Below, piece after piece: positions 1-12,513 of a stretch of DNA of 64,000 bases. The stretch spans positions 1 through 64,000 of the forward strand of contig BCIA01000007.1 of assembly GCA_001599815.1 (NCBI GenBank). The letters are read 5' to 3'. The stretch's first letter is position 1, and each line of letters opens with the position of its first letter. This stretch comes from Furcasterigmium furcatum. Its lineage: Eukaryota > Ascomycota > Sordariomycetes > Glomerellales > Plectosphaerellaceae. Under the pieces are notes generated by a model. That model was not told where the DNA came from. It worked only from the letters and a program-made list of their open reading frames with translations, and searched no databases. The translations under genes were made by a program, and so were the position numbers.

Positions 1-838
1 AGCCGCAGCAGCCTCTATCGCAAAGGACTGCCCTCGGAATAAGGCCCTATAACGGGCTTCTCAGCTGTTTTTTCTAGTTGTTTTTCCTAGCTGTTTTTCC
101 TAGCTATTCTTCCTAGCTGTTTTTCCTAGCTGTTTTTACTAGCTATTTTTCCTAGCTGTTTTTTCCTACCTATCTTCCTAGCTGCTTTTCCTACCTACCT
201 TAATACTCCTTTCCTAGATAGTAGTATAGCTTAAAGTATAGCTCTAGAGCAGATTAGCTAGGGTAGAAAAATAGACCCTATCCCACCCTATATTCCGCAG
301 TAGATATCTTCTAACAGAGGTTATAAAGCTTTTATTTATAGGTCTAGTCCTCGTTAGGGTCTCTAAAGGTTTCCTTAAGGACTTTCTCGAAGATAGTAAA
401 TTTAGCGAAGATCTTCTTAGTATTATCGTTCTAGTTATCTTCCTTTTTATCTAGGAAGTCGCGCTAGATAGGTTTAAACTAAGAGAGGGTATCTCCTTTA
501 AGGAAGGCGGTAGTGTAGATAACTTTATCGGCCTTAGTAGGTAGGTCTCTTATATAGAAGAGCTAGTAGGCTTTAATATAAGTAAGGAATCTAGCGAGCT
601 TATCTTTCTTCCCGTTAAAGGTAGGCGGCTTAGGGTAGTAAAGGCGGAGTCCCTTATTTTTCTATTTAATCTACTACTAGAGTTTAAGGTTTTAATTTTA
701 GAGCTATTTAATTATCGCGAGGACGTCCTCTATCTTTATAATAGGTCCTCCGACTATCGATCTAGTCTTATATACTATAGGTGCTATTATAAGTGCTATT
801 TATAGCAAAGGTAACTTACTAAATAGGAGCGATTAAAG
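1..838 (-). mobile_element. RIP-degraded Ty3/Gypsy element, 5' internal region (gag part), cut by window edge
   Basis: Read on the minus strand, the sequence next to the LTR (about 780-838) matches the stretch that follows the 5' LTR of the intact element at 18776. Further in (about 330-640) a gag-like protein can be followed between stops; its order of residues resembles the gag region of the element at 18990-19260, though clearly diverged. Codons that should be CAG/CAA or TGG appear as TAG/TAA, the usual RIP outcome. No reading frame is intact. The rest of the element lies outside the window to the left. Confidence 0.75.
62..200. repeat. 13-bp tandem repeat, about ten copies
   Basis: Imperfect head-to-tail copies of a 13-base unit close to TTTTTCCTAGCTG, with single-base variants such as CTAGCTA, CTAGTTG and CTACCTA. 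It lies inside the RIP-degraded internal region of the leftmost retroelement. It is probably a simple expansion within decayed repeat DNA, with no coding or regulatory sign. Confidence 0.8.
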
Positions 839-1291
839 TGTTACGACCTATATATCTCTACTAATAAAGATATAAGGTATTAAGGTAGGTTTATATTATC
901 GGTAAGTTAGGTAGGCTTATTTAGTACTTATGTTCTTAATCGAATCGTTCTTTATAAGAGATCGTAAGGGAGCTTTCCCTATTTAAGGTGATATCTAATA
1001 AATACTTAAGTTGATCGCTAAAATAGCTAGGTAGAGGCTACTATATAGGAAATCTATCGTCCTAATATACCTATCTCCTTTAGTGGCGCTCACCGTGCTT
1101 GCTGTACCCCTTGAGGTGAGCGTCGCGAGCGTTGTTCCTTGCTCGCCTTGCTCACCATCCTTAGCGGAGTGAGCGTGGTGAGCGGTCACGTGCCTAATCA
1201 CGTGACCTTTCCTTCCTTATTAATCCTGTCTAAGTCATATGCCAACGCGGGAGCCTGATCCTGCTTGGTCCCTGTAGTTCTGGGCGTTACA
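839..1291 (-). repeat. LTR (5' LTR of the minus-strand Gypsy element)
   Basis: On the plus strand it begins TGTTACGACC and ends GGGCGTTACA. On the minus strand this gives an LTR starting TGTAACGCCCAG, the same as the RIPed LTRs at 18318 and 25304 and the split LTR at 17950-18317/25767-25843. Length is 453 bp against 458 bp for the full pair. It is less RIPed than the others: most of the GC-rich core (about 1085-1290) is preserved. The right flank is GTAGG; a target duplication cannot be tested because the other end is off-window. Confidence 0.85.
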
Positions 1292-2296
1292 GTAGGACTG
1301 GTGTTGGCTAGATCCGCCCGCGCACCGCACGCTACAACACCTTCTCTAATCAAACAGGGCTGTCTCCGCAAGAGCCTGATCTCATTACAGAAAAGGTATG
1401 AGCACACACAAACGGTTGACACTCCTAAACAGGGGGCACCTCTTGTTCCTAGAGCGACATCGGTCAGCCGAAAACAAGCCATGTGAATGAAGAAGAGGAA
1501 TGGGAAGTCAGCTATTACAAGTTTAAACCCAGTTAATAGTCTTCTTGATATAGGGAAGACCGTCGTGGTGATCGTATGCGGGCCTAGTTCTAGCATGCTG
1601 TGGGTGGTCTCCCTAGTCTTAACGCGCAGGATGCTATAACTAGACTTAGACACCTATTGTAGCCCGCGACTTTTATCGAAAGCCCGATGAACGGCTCTAG
1701 AAGCCATAGTCGTAGCCGTACTAATAATCTTTAGTCCGAAGTTAGCACTTTGGGCTGGGCGACTTACTTGCCCTCGGGACGGATAAAGTGAATCTGGGTA
1801 TCGTCGATCATGTCGTATTAATCAAAACGGTGCTTAACGTACTTCTAAAGGGAGATTGAACAGGCGAAACCACCAATCAGAATCACCTTCTATAGGGAGA
1901 GAGGCTACATGTATCTGTGATGTGTTCAATGTCTCTTGATACTCGGCAGAGACTGCTGAAAGTCTCGCCTGGACTGACGCTCCCTTTCCGCGGCAGCGTC
2001 TAGATTGGCACATGTATCCAATATATACCCGAAGGGCTTGAGCTGAGAAAGGAAAATTCTGTTTGATATTCTCACCGATTCATGTCAGAAAGAATTACGC
2101 ACGGAGTAACTTGATGACTTACGCGCGAACATAGGCAAAGGGACCAATGAGGTCTTCCTCAGCTATTTCGAAGGATTCCTATACGACAAGTACGGAGGTC
2201 GCTTCCCAGGTGTCCAAGCTGGCCTCTCCCTTCATAGTCCAGGTAAACTCCAAACCTTCCATCCACTAAACCCAAGCTGCTCCAGCCCTATTCCAT
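1292..2296. other. No gene recognised
   Basis: About 1 kb of mixed-composition DNA between the LTR and the 3' end of the GH55 gene. Short reading frames here (for example minus 1198-1653, which runs into the LTR) have no recognisable motif. The last few hundred bases probably hold the 3' untranslated part of the GH55 gene. Confidence 0.6.
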
Positions 2297-5200
2297 CTAA
2301 AACTCTTCCACTACTTCGTCGTCGTCATCCTCTTCCTCATCAGGCTCGTCGTCGTATGTTTCCCAAGTATGGTAAGGCCCGACACAGTATGCACGACCCA
2401 GCACTAGGTTGTCGGTGCAGCTCAGCGCCTGCGTGCCAAGAGAGGGGTTGACGGTCAAGAAGAGGTCGGCGTCGATGGAGTGGCTCATGCACATACTCGC
2501 GCACGTGTTGTCTTCCTCGACAACGTGCCAGATGCCACAGTATGGCGTTGTGCCCTCGGCCATCTGGGACCCCTCGGGGGGATCGACAATCTCATTAGAA
2601 TAGCCGATCTTCACGCCGGGCTTCGTCGTGTCAGCGCTGCCGGGAATGTCAAGCTCGAACTCGCCCATCAGGGGACCGAGGCAGATGACGCTGCCGTAGC
2701 TGTAGCTCTTGTTCTGCATGTCGAGACACGCGAATCCGACCCAGGGGTTGTACAGGGCCACGTCGCCCATGGTGAGGTCAAGCGTGGCGTTCCGCTCGAT
2801 GCTCCCGCACGAATCCCCGTCCTGCAGCATGTAGGTCACGCCGCAGCTCGGGGGCACGCAGAGCTTCGTCCTGGCCGGGATGGGATGTTCGACTGCGCAC
2901 GAGGTCATGCGGTCCTGATTCGCCAAGAACAATGAGGCCGAGGACGTCTTGCTAAACCAAGCAATCTCCTCACACGTCTCTCCCTCGCGCGACGTGGTGT
3001 ACCACTGGTCCGTCAAGCAGAAATCGTCCTCTTCCGGGCCGTCTTCGCCCTCCAGGCCCGGTGTAAGAACCTTGGTCTCACCCGAGAGCCCGCATTGCGC
3101 GTAGACGTACTCGAGATCTGACTTCCATCTGTCGTCGTAGGTGGAGAAGGGGGTGCGCTGCATCATCGCTAGTCGCTCTACGTGGCAGAAAGAGCACAGC
3201 TCCGACTCTGGCATGTGTTCAATGGAATTGACGACAGTGAACTCGGCAATGATGTCGTTGCAGTAGCGGTGCGAATCGCTGGCCTGGAGACATGTCTCGT
3301 TCCACCCCGCGTACATTCGTGCTCCGTCCAACTGGGCAGGGCCGCCGCCGACATCCAGGTCGTCGCACGAGCGGCTGACGCTGGAGACCCAGCTTGCCAG
3401 ACTATCGCCGCAGCCCTTCTGGCAGACGAGATCCGTGAGGGTTTGGTTGTCTAGCGTGCCCCTGTACGTGAGAGACTGAAACATCTCGACTTCCTCGTGG
3501 CACTTGACTCGCTCAGTGAGAGCCAACTTGCATGCGTCGCTCACCAACAGGAACTCGACATCCTCGGGCGTGAAGACCATGAACCCCTCAAAATCGCGAG
3601 GACCGGATGTCTGTTCAGAGCCCTGAAGCCAGCCAAGGAGAGAGGAGAGAACGCCGTTGCGGTTGTCGGCAGCCAACGTCGGTGGGTGGTTGTGGGGAGA
3701 CATGATCTCGATAATGGACTTAGTGCACAGGTTGAAGAGCCAAAAGTCGAAGCTCTGCTCCACCTCAAAGGCCCTCTGCTGGCAGTCGGCCGTGTCAACG
3801 CACGCCTGGTCATACCGGTTGAACCACGAGTAGATGCCTGCGCTGAGGATGTACACCGTCTCCGAGTCGATGACCCTAGCGCCCCACGCCATGAAGCAGC
3901 GATCGTCGCCGCTCTCGCACAGGTCGAACCGAGGGTCGCTAGGGAACATGCCGACCTGGTACGGCCCGGGAGCGGAAGGCTCTGGCTGGAAGTATGGCGT
4001 TTCCGTCTGGATCATGGACATGAGAATGTTCCGGGCTCCAACCAGCTGTAACTGATACATTGTTGCGTGCTCCGACGAGGTTGCCCAGAGGTACGCCAGG
4101 CGGCTCTGTATGAGAATGCCGCGGCCGGCGTATACGTCGATCTGTGTTCTTTCCTGCGTCTCGAGGTCGTGATCTGCGACCCACGACCACATGTTCTCGA
4201 TGTATGCGGTCGAGTCATACGTGAGATGGACGAGCAGGGACGCCGCTTTGCATTTTCCGTTGACGATTCCCGGTTGCTTCGGGCAGTCAGACGCCTGGAG
4301 AGACGAGCCTGCCGCGCCGCCGATGCGGATGTGCGTGTCCCAGATGCCGGCGGAGCCCTGACTCACCTCTTGAGCGTTCCACTGCAGGACGACCGCGCCG
4401 GCCGTTGGTCCCGAGACCGTGAACAGCATGTCCTGGATTTCCACGATGCCGACATCTCCGGGGTCGGCCACGCGGACGACAGGGCGCGGGGCGAACTCAT
4501 CTCCAAACCTGCTCCCCTTGCCCATAATCTGAGACCAGGCTTGGCCAATGATGCGTGATCCAATAGGAACTCGAAGGGTGTCTGTGACGATGTAAACGCC
4601 GTAAGGGAAGTGAACAATGGATGAGGTGTTGGCTGCGCCGGCCAGGATAGAGTTGAGCACGGCCGTATCGTCGGTGGTGCCGTCGCCCTTTGCGCCGAGG
4701 GCTTTTACATTGACGATGTTGCTAATAGGCTCGTCATAATACTTTGGTCTGCGGCGCGTGAACAGATTGGGACGCATGCCATCGTACGCCTCGCCGACGA
4801 GAGCCGCCTTTCTAGACATGACGCGGACCGAGTTGGCGTTGATAAAACTTGACCTGGTGCCGCCATTGTCGACGACGTGGCCGTAGCCCCAGCTGTTGAT
4901 GGTTCGTCCCGTGCTGCCTCCGAGGAGGGTCTGCTGTGTGGTGTTCTCAAGCACTCCGACGTTGACATTGTAGAAGGCGACGTTCTGGATGAGCAGGCTA
5001 GTCGAGTTCTCAGACCTCAACGTCGACTTGATGCCGATTGGCGTATTGGCAAAGATAGAATCGACGAGAATGACGGAGCCAACTGTCTGGGCGGTTTGGT
5101 CATACTTCCAGTCTTGTCAGCAATGCAGCCTTGCCTCGGCTTGAAACACAATCACTTACGCCGACAATATCAAGGCCGGTGCCGCAGCCTTCGAAGATGA

Positions 5201-6961
5201 AGTCGTGCATGGTCCAAGCCCAGTCCCAGTGAATTTGAGCACCCGTCTTGGAGTACACGAAGATGAGATGGTCTGTTGTGAACTGCTGATTGCCGAAGTA
5301 GGCGCTTTCAGGATTTTCAATGTCAATGACAAATTGAACACTGTCATGCCGTTTGGGATTCGGCAGGGCACGGCACATACCCAAAGTTTCCACCAACAAA
5401 CGTCAGGTCGGCCATAAACCCCCCGGAGCCGTTCTCCATGTAGATGCCCTGCGTTTCGATCAGCCTTTGTATCTAAGACTCACTTACGCCGCAGGTCACT
5501 GACTTGCTGGGTGTTCTCGGGGATGTCCGAGTTGAACTGCATGTAGAACTCGATATTCTCGAGAGACGTGGCCTGAGATACCTGCCAGTGAATAGCGCAG
5601 ACGTAAGCATACGGGTCTGTGAGCCGTATGTCTATCTTGAAGTTACGGATGCTGCGCAGAAAGTTGGCTGTGTTAAGATACCTGCAAAGCAAAGACAAAG
5701 TAGACAGAGCGTCAGCCTCCGGCACCAGACTCGACAGAACAAGGGGGTGCTGGCAGCACCGCCTGTTCACGCATTCGGAGGTAGGTTCGGACTCACCAAC
5801 CCTCGCCCCCACTGACAAACGGAGAGCTCGTGATTACGCCGAGTCCCACGAAGCTGGACGCAGCGAGGATGGTCGGAACATCGTGCGGCTGGCTCAGCTG
5901 TCAGCCACTCCCCACAGCATTGGGGCAAAGGAGAACAAGGAGACACTTACATCACCTAGGAACTGGGTGTTGTAGTACTGAATGATGGACGAGCTGACCA
6001 GATACGTCCCGGCAGGGAAGTACACGACGGCCGGAACTGCAGTGCTAGAGCCGCAGTCGACGCCGCACCGCTGGCCGTCAGAGATGGCTTTGTTGATGGC
6101 CGCCGTGTCGTCTGTGGTGCCATCGCCGCGGGCACCGTAGTCCTTGACGTTGCGCCAGACCTTGTAGTCGGGAGACGCAGCAAAGGGCGCCGCACCCAAC
6201 TGGGGCATATCGGCCATCCAGTAAGTCCCAGAAGATCCTGACTGTCGCGACTCGAGACCGGAGGCGGGGCTTCGAAGACCGAATCCGCCGAGACGGCCGT
6301 AGGGCCTGTCTTTCTGAGGGGGCGCGTTTGTGTCGTTGACGGCGCGGTGGCGATACTTCTCCCGCATTTCCGCTGCCAGTGAGATATGATCTCCCTTGGG
6401 AACCTGGGGGGTTGCCTCGGCCAACTGTGCAGCAGCAAGAGCCAGCTCTAGGGGAATGGAATAGGGGGAGCTAATGTCATCGCCGTCGCTGTCGACGGCA
6501 CCATTGGCATCGCGTCTGCCGTTGCGAGAACCAGGTTTGGCCGAGACACCGCTTGAAGTTGCCCCTTTCGACGTTGCGAGATCTGCGTCGTCGACATTGA
6601 GCGGCGTGGCCGTGGTAGCATTCGCTATGAGCTCATCTGCGGCAGCGAGCTCATACTTGTTGGTTGCGGGACGCTCAACGCGCGCTTTGTTGCGCAGCCG
6701 TAGAACGGCGAGAGCCTTTCGAATAAGCTCATCGTTCGCATCTGGTGCTGGGTGAGTTTGGTTTGACTGGAGAGGGCCACGAGTCGTCGGCACTGCAATG
6801 GCCGAGGTGGCAAAATCAGATGGTGAGAAGCTAAGAAACGATGTGTGGGAAAGTTCCGAGGACGCGCCAGAAGGCGCAAAGAGCAGAAACAAGGTGAGAA
6901 GGGCGAGCATAAAGGAGGGCGCTCGCCCGTCAGTGACGCTGCGAGCTGGACGCGGCATCAT
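2297..6961 (-). CDS. Secreted GH55 beta-1,3-glucanase fused to C-terminal LysM modules
   Basis: Six exons (6961-5951, 5897-5797, 5681-5504, 5448-5381, 5304-5160, 5104-2297) sum to 4311 nt, or 1436 residues. The first ~35 residues form a signal peptide (LALLTLFLLFAPSGASS). The protein has the two pectate-lyase-3-type beta-helix halves of GH55: NVKDYGARGDGTTDDTAA near residue 265 and NVKALGAKGDGTTDDTAV near 633. GH55 enzymes cleave beta-1,3-glucan outside the cell. A Cys-rich linker typical of long fungal LysM proteins follows, then about three LysM-like modules (~1205-1415) and an acidic tail (DEEEDDDD). LysM modules bind chitin or GlcNAc oligomers, so the fusion probably anchors the glucanase on chitin-glucan walls. 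It is divergent from the chitinase at 7856 and likely co-expressed with it. Intron 3 uses a GTCAGT donor, chosen because it keeps the frame. Substrate specificity is inferred from family. Confidence 0.9.
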
Positions 6962-7855
6962 GTTGATGAAAATCAGTGTAGTCGTCGCGACGGCCGTACC
7001 CCAAGTTCTGGTACTATCTTACTTATTCTTGGGCAGGCGGTAGTGAGAGGGAACATCAGAGGAAGTCCTCATGGCAGCCGATGATGGGATTCCTGGAATA
7101 CCCTTTGATCCCAGCTTGGCAGGGTCCTCGGACGGGGCGCCTGATTCCTGTCCATTTGCCCATGGCCAAGTTCCCACGATGGCTGTTGGTACCATACTGG
7201 GTACGGGTTGCAACCGGAGCCCTGCAAGTGACGGGCCGGCCCATGCATTTTTTACCCTTCCCCTGAACCGTGCATCATTACCAGATTAATCATGTGGGGG
7301 TTCGACATAGAATTCGGACTGGGAGCCTTCTTGGCCTTCGTCGCTTGGAGGTAAAAGACCTCTGGGCTCCATAGAGCGACGTCGGAAATATGGAGATCCA
7401 TCACGTAGTTCAGGTGGGCCCCGCCCGGGCTTGGCTCTTTCACCGTGCTTACCGTCTTGTCATGTTGATATCGGACCAGAGTTCTGCACACATGGGTTTC
7501 TCGTTGGGGGATGGGAGGGCGGCGGCGATCTTAGTATGTAGGGGTCGAAATCGCAATTTCACCATCAAGCAGAACCATGTGATGAGACTCGAAGAACTTA
7601 GCGTGCGGACTTGGCATCACCGACCTCATTTCAGGGTCCTGCAGCTAGGTAATTCTTCAGGAGGGGCCCGAGGGGGAAACCATCGTTGGTCCTTGGCGTC
7701 GGTGCGTCGGTGATGGTATACTTTGTGATGCCCATGCCTCCAGTCTCTGTCTTGTCCAGAATCTCAATGCAGATGCTCTGCGTCGTTCGCTCTTTAGCCC
7801 ATTCTGACTTTACCTACGGTGCCTTACTTTCATTGATCCGACGCACCAAACGCTC
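6962..7855. promoter_or_regulatory. Shared divergent promoter of the GH55-LysM and GH18 genes
   Basis: 894 bp separate the two start codons and no credible gene lies between, so both promoters must sit here. The arrangement suggests co-regulation. I saw no clear TATA box or a repeated operator that I could defend. Confidence 0.6.
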
Positions 7856-10800
7856 ATGATGTCGCGCAGTCGTGGTCTGTCTTACCGGCGGCCAGGCGGC
7901 CTGCGGTCCTCTCGTGGGCCGGCCTTCCCTCTCTTGATCTCTCTCTTTCTTTTACTCTTTCTCTCATCTGTTGCCGCCCAGTCCTGCAGTAGGACCAATC
8001 TCTGCGAGGTCGGGTGCTGCTCTCAGCATGGCTTCTGTGGCACCACCCCCGAGCACTGCGGTACAGGCTGCTTGAGCACCTGTAACTGGAAGCCTCCGCC
8101 GCCTCCGACGACCGAGTGCAGCCGAACCAAGCTCTGCGCGACGGGGTGCTGCTCTGAGCACGGCTTCTGCGGGACCTCGTCCGCGCACTGCGGCACGGGC
8201 TGCCTGAGCACTTGCAACTGGAAGCCTCCGGCGACGGAGTGCAGTGCGACGAAGCTCTGTCCCATCGGCTGCTGCAGCAAGGACGGATTCTGTGGCACTA
8301 CGCCCGAGCATTGCGGCTCTGGTTGCCAAAGCACCTGTAACTACAAGCCGCCGGAGACGGAGTGCAGTGCGACGAAGCTCTGTCCCATCGGTTGCTGCAG
8401 CAAAGACGGGTTCTGTGGCACATCCGAGGCGCACTGCGGCACCGGCTGTCAGAGCACCTGCGACTTCAGGCTCGACTGCGACGCCAAAAAGCCCTGCAAG
8501 GAAGGCTGCTGCTCAAAGTTTGGCTTTTGTGGTTACGGGGAGGACTGTGAGTGAAGACACTACTCCTGTCATCCAGCACTCTGGGGACCGACCCTCCTGC
8601 TAACCGATCCGCCTGAAGTCTGCTCATCCGCGAACTGCGTGAACAACTGCGATCGTAGGGCCGACTGTGATCCAGGCGGCTTTGGCAAGGACTGGGTGCG
8701 ATGGCCCAAGTGCCCCCTCAACGGTAAGTATGTATATATCAAGCTGTGGTAGCCTGTCAGCTGATACCTTGCCCGCTGCCAGTTTGCTGCTCTAAGTTTG
8801 GCTTCTGTGGTATGACGAGTGAGTTTTGCGGCAAAAACATCCCGGACAGGCCCAAGTGCAGGCTCGAGTCACCCAGGCAGCCACTGGGCCGCGTTGTCGG
8901 CTACTACGAGGGATGGGCCCTGGGCAGACCATGCAATGTCTTCTATCCGGAGCAGATTCCCAGGGGCGTGTATACGCACCTCAACTTTGCGTTTGCCACG
9001 ATCAACCCCGAGACCCTGGAACTGCAGCCAGCAGCCCTGGCGGACATCCCGCTGTACCGGCGCTTGAACAACCTGAAGCGCGCCGACCCTAGTCTCAAGA
9101 CCTACATCGCCGTCGGGGGCTGGGCTTTCAACGACCCCGGCCCGACGCGCCGGACGTTTAGCGATATGGCCAGGAACACGGCGAACATGGACAAATTCAT
9201 CCGCTCCGCGATTCTATTTATGCAGAAGTACAACTTCGACGGCATCGACTTCGACTGGGAGTACCCGGTGGCAGAGGACCGGGGCGGCCGTGGCGAGGAC
9301 TATAAGAACCTAGTCACCCTTGCCGGCCGCATGAGGAGGGCCCTACGAGGGACCGGCCGTACCGGCTTCACCATCACCATTCCAGCCTCGTACTGGTATC
9401 TGCAGCACTTTGACCTCAAGGGCCTGGAGCCTCATGTCGATTTCTTCAACATGTGAGTTGACGGCCCACCCCTGCATTCCTCAAGTCTTCTTTCTCCCTG
9501 TCCAGCCGTGACTGACAAGAGGCGATTCTTGCCCACCCCTGGTGAAGCATGAGTTACGATCTTCATGGCACCTGGGACATGGGCAACAAGTGGACTGGCG
9601 CATACCTCAACTCGCATACAAACCTTACGGAGTTGCGGGACTCGATGGACCTCTTCTGGCGGAATAGCATCTCGCCGTCCAAGATCACATTCGGCACCGG
9701 CTTCTACGGCCGGGCCTTCACCGTCGCCGATCCTTCCTGCAAGACGCCTGGGTGCGAGTACGTCTCGGGCGCCCCGAGTCAGCCATGTAGCCGCGAGGTC
9801 AGCGTCATGCTCAACAGCGAGATCATGGACGTCATTGCACGCACCGGCGCCCGACCTGTGCTCCACAGGGAGGAGGCCACAAAGTCTCTCACCTGGGGCA
9901 ACCACTGGGTCGGCTACGATGACGAGGAGACGCTCAAGATGCGTGCCGACTTTGCGCGGGAACTGTGTCTTGGTGGCATCATGGTGTGGGCCGTTTCGCA
10001 CGACACGCAGGACGCCCGCTTCTCCCGCGCCATCGGCGAGGCCGCAAACCGGGTGCCGGCTCTGGGCTCGACAGACGACGGCTACAACAAGGTCGACGTG
10101 GTGCATGATCAGTGCAAGTGGAGCAACTGCATGGAGAGTACGTATCCAACTACCTATGGTCCAGCCTCTTCCTTCTTCTGGCTAGCTGGCTAACCGCGCG
10201 GATCTGCCTTTCAGAATGCCCTGATGGATGGCACACTGTGCCGCGCACTGATGCGGGCGCCAAGAACAAGGAGGAGATGAGAAACCAGCAGGGCTGTGAG
10301 GGCCACGGCAGCCGGCGGCTGTGCTGCCCTGCAGGTCCTGAGCAGCCCCGGTGCGGCTGGTATGGACACCGCAACGGCAACTGCAGACAGTCGGATCTCC
10401 CATCCAATACATTCGAGATCGGTTCCAATAACATGTACTGCAAGGGCCGCAACAACTACCAGACGGCGGCCTGCACCTGGTCGGCCAAGTCGGTGCAGTC
10501 GCACAGCACGTGCTACTGGAGCCACAACTTTCCCAAGTGCAACAGCGGCAGCTGTGATTCCGGGGATACCCAACTGTTCAGCTCGTTCACCGGGAGCGGC
10601 GGCGCCTTCTGCGATTCGAACAACAGCCGAAAGTACTGCTGCATCGCCCAGAAGGATCCGAACGTGCAGGTCTGGAAGGACTGTGAGTGGTACGACAACA
10701 TGGGCTTCATACCCAACAACCTGCGCTCAGGGACGTGTCTCGGAGGCTGTCCCGAGGACAAGGTGCCGCTTGGCCTGGACCACTACGGGGGTTCCTACTG

Positions 10801-12421
10801 CAAGCGTGGTGCCAGGGCGCAATGTTGCCGGCCCGGGCTCAAGACGGTCAAGAGGGAGCTCGGAGACCAGGACCAACAGTTTGACTACTACCTCGACATA
10901 TTTCTTGAGGTGGAAAAGGCGGAGTGCAGCAAGCTGGACGACATGCTGGGCACCATGACCGAGCTGACCGTCCAGGAAAATCTGAGGAACATCCTGGACG
11001 GTGTTGCCAGCAAGTCTACGATAGACGTCTGGAACCAGCGCGTGGGCATGCGCTTCGAATACCTACGGACGGCACCGCTACAAGAATGGGCCCTCAGCAA
11101 CACGGCCGCCTTGCGCCTGGGTAACGAGCGGCTTCCGGAGCGCATCGTCTGTGGCATGTACACCTTCAATGGGCTCATCGGCGGCACCAGCGGTCTCACC
11201 TGCAGCTGCGAAGGGAGCTGCTGCATCCAAAAAATCTGCCCCCGAGACGTTGACGTCGTTGACCTCGCTTATGCCGACGCTGCGCCGTCGCTCGCCGCGA
11301 GGCATTACGATGGCAACGAGGCGGGGGTCGAGGTTGACGATGCCGACGACGACGAAGACGAATGGCTTCTGCAGGAGATGGACCGATCGCTCCAGGATGA
11401 GCTGGCCTCTGCCACGTCCGATCAAGAAGCAGCAAGCATCGTTGAGAGACATGAGATATCTGTGCGTGGTCTTCTGGAGAAGCGGTCCAAGACTAGATAC
11501 ACGGTCGGAGTGCGGGATGTGAACAACGTTCTCATCGCCTTCTTCTTCGTCAGCCTCCGGTACTACAACCGCGGGGCGTTGCCTCAGAGCAGCCTCATTT
11601 GGAATCGAGCCTACAAAAGGGTATCGGCGGCATGCTGGGATTTGGACCTCGAGAAAGAGCAGTCGCGAAGCGAAATCCTGGCGAATCCTTACGACGCCGA
11701 GCACACTCTCGAGAGGCAGATCCTGGTACAGTTCATCCGAGCATCCATCTCCGGGAGGCTCACCAGCGGGCAAACGTTGAGCCCTGGAGACAGGGTCGTC
11801 GGGGCGATATGGAACGACCTGAGGTTGCACTACTACCCGCCCAGCATCCCCGTTCTCCACGGACAAGGACAGCCGCTGAACCGCATGCTGAGCTGCTTCG
11901 GCACGTACAGCAACCAGGACCCGTTTACCCTCTTGAACCCAAAGCTCAACGGGGTCAAAGGGAGAATATTCGGGAACGGCGTCCCCCAAGGCCCCAACCA
12001 GATCAACCCAAAATGGAAAAATGGCGTCTCGCCCGACGTTGCGGGCATGATCGACCTTCTCCGGGAAGTCGCGGTGACCCTCCGATACATCTCTGAGAGG
12101 GACGTCCACGACGCAATGCGGCGGGCGTACCGCGCTCTCCGGCGCGAGATGAGGCTCTTCAGCGAGTACGCAGTTTCCCAGGGATTCGGCAATCCGGATC
12201 TTGGCCCTTTGCTGGACGTCTTCTTCGAAGACCATGCGCGGACCGTCTTCGCGAGCACGCGCACCTTTGTGCGGGACTGGCGCCAACGGTTGATCCCGGC
12301 CATCAGAAGCTCGAACCTGCCCGCCAACAGGAGGCAAGAACTTATTGAGGACCTATACACGATCTGGAACGAGGTGTCGGACTTTGAATTTGACTTTAGA
12401 CTCTGGTTCGGGGAGGAGTAG
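7856..12421 (+). CDS. Killer-toxin-like (subgroup C) GH18 chitinase with six CBM18 modules
   Basis: Five exons (7856-8546, 8619-8723, 8783-9452, 9548-10137, 10215-12421) give 1420 residues. A signal peptide ends near residue 42. Six hevein-type chitin-binding modules follow (GCCS.xGFCG core): four tandem in exon 1, a fifth across intron 1, and a sixth across intron 2 just before the catalytic domain. GH18 begins near residue 298 (GRVVGYYEGWA) and has the DGIDFDWEYP active site, with the catalytic acid Glu about residue 425, and MSYDLHGTWD further on. Beyond residue ~685 is a long C-terminal region, Cys-rich at first and then acidic and helical, as in fungal chitinases resembling the chitinase subunit of yeast killer toxins. 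Family knowledge: secreted endo-acting chitinases linked to attack on other fungi or nematodes. No LysM is seen here, although subgroup C members often have one; LysM is on the divergent neighbour. Confidence 0.93.
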
Positions 12422-12513
12422 ATACCGCAAGAGGAGCCGCGTGCCCGGCGTTCACACCGAGGGGTGTACTAGAAGTATCGAGGTTGCAAATGCCGGCAAT
12501 CCCTTCATAATTC

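Noticed and set aside
62..200. CRISPR-like array
   Set aside because: The 13-bp units are contiguous without spacers and the genome is eukaryotic.
1198..1653. 151-residue minus-strand frame
   Set aside because: It overlaps the LTR end and the non-coding flank, has no motif, and is matched by an equally good frame on the other strand.
2409..5399. Several 60-180 residue plus-strand frames opposite the GH55 gene
   Set aside because: They are antisense shadows of a GC-rich coding exon; the minus strand carries the domain motifs.
11078..12337. 419-residue minus-strand frame opposite the chitinase C-terminus
   Set aside because: Long but low-complexity in Arg, Val and Ala, with no motif; the plus frame is continuous with the chitinase exon.
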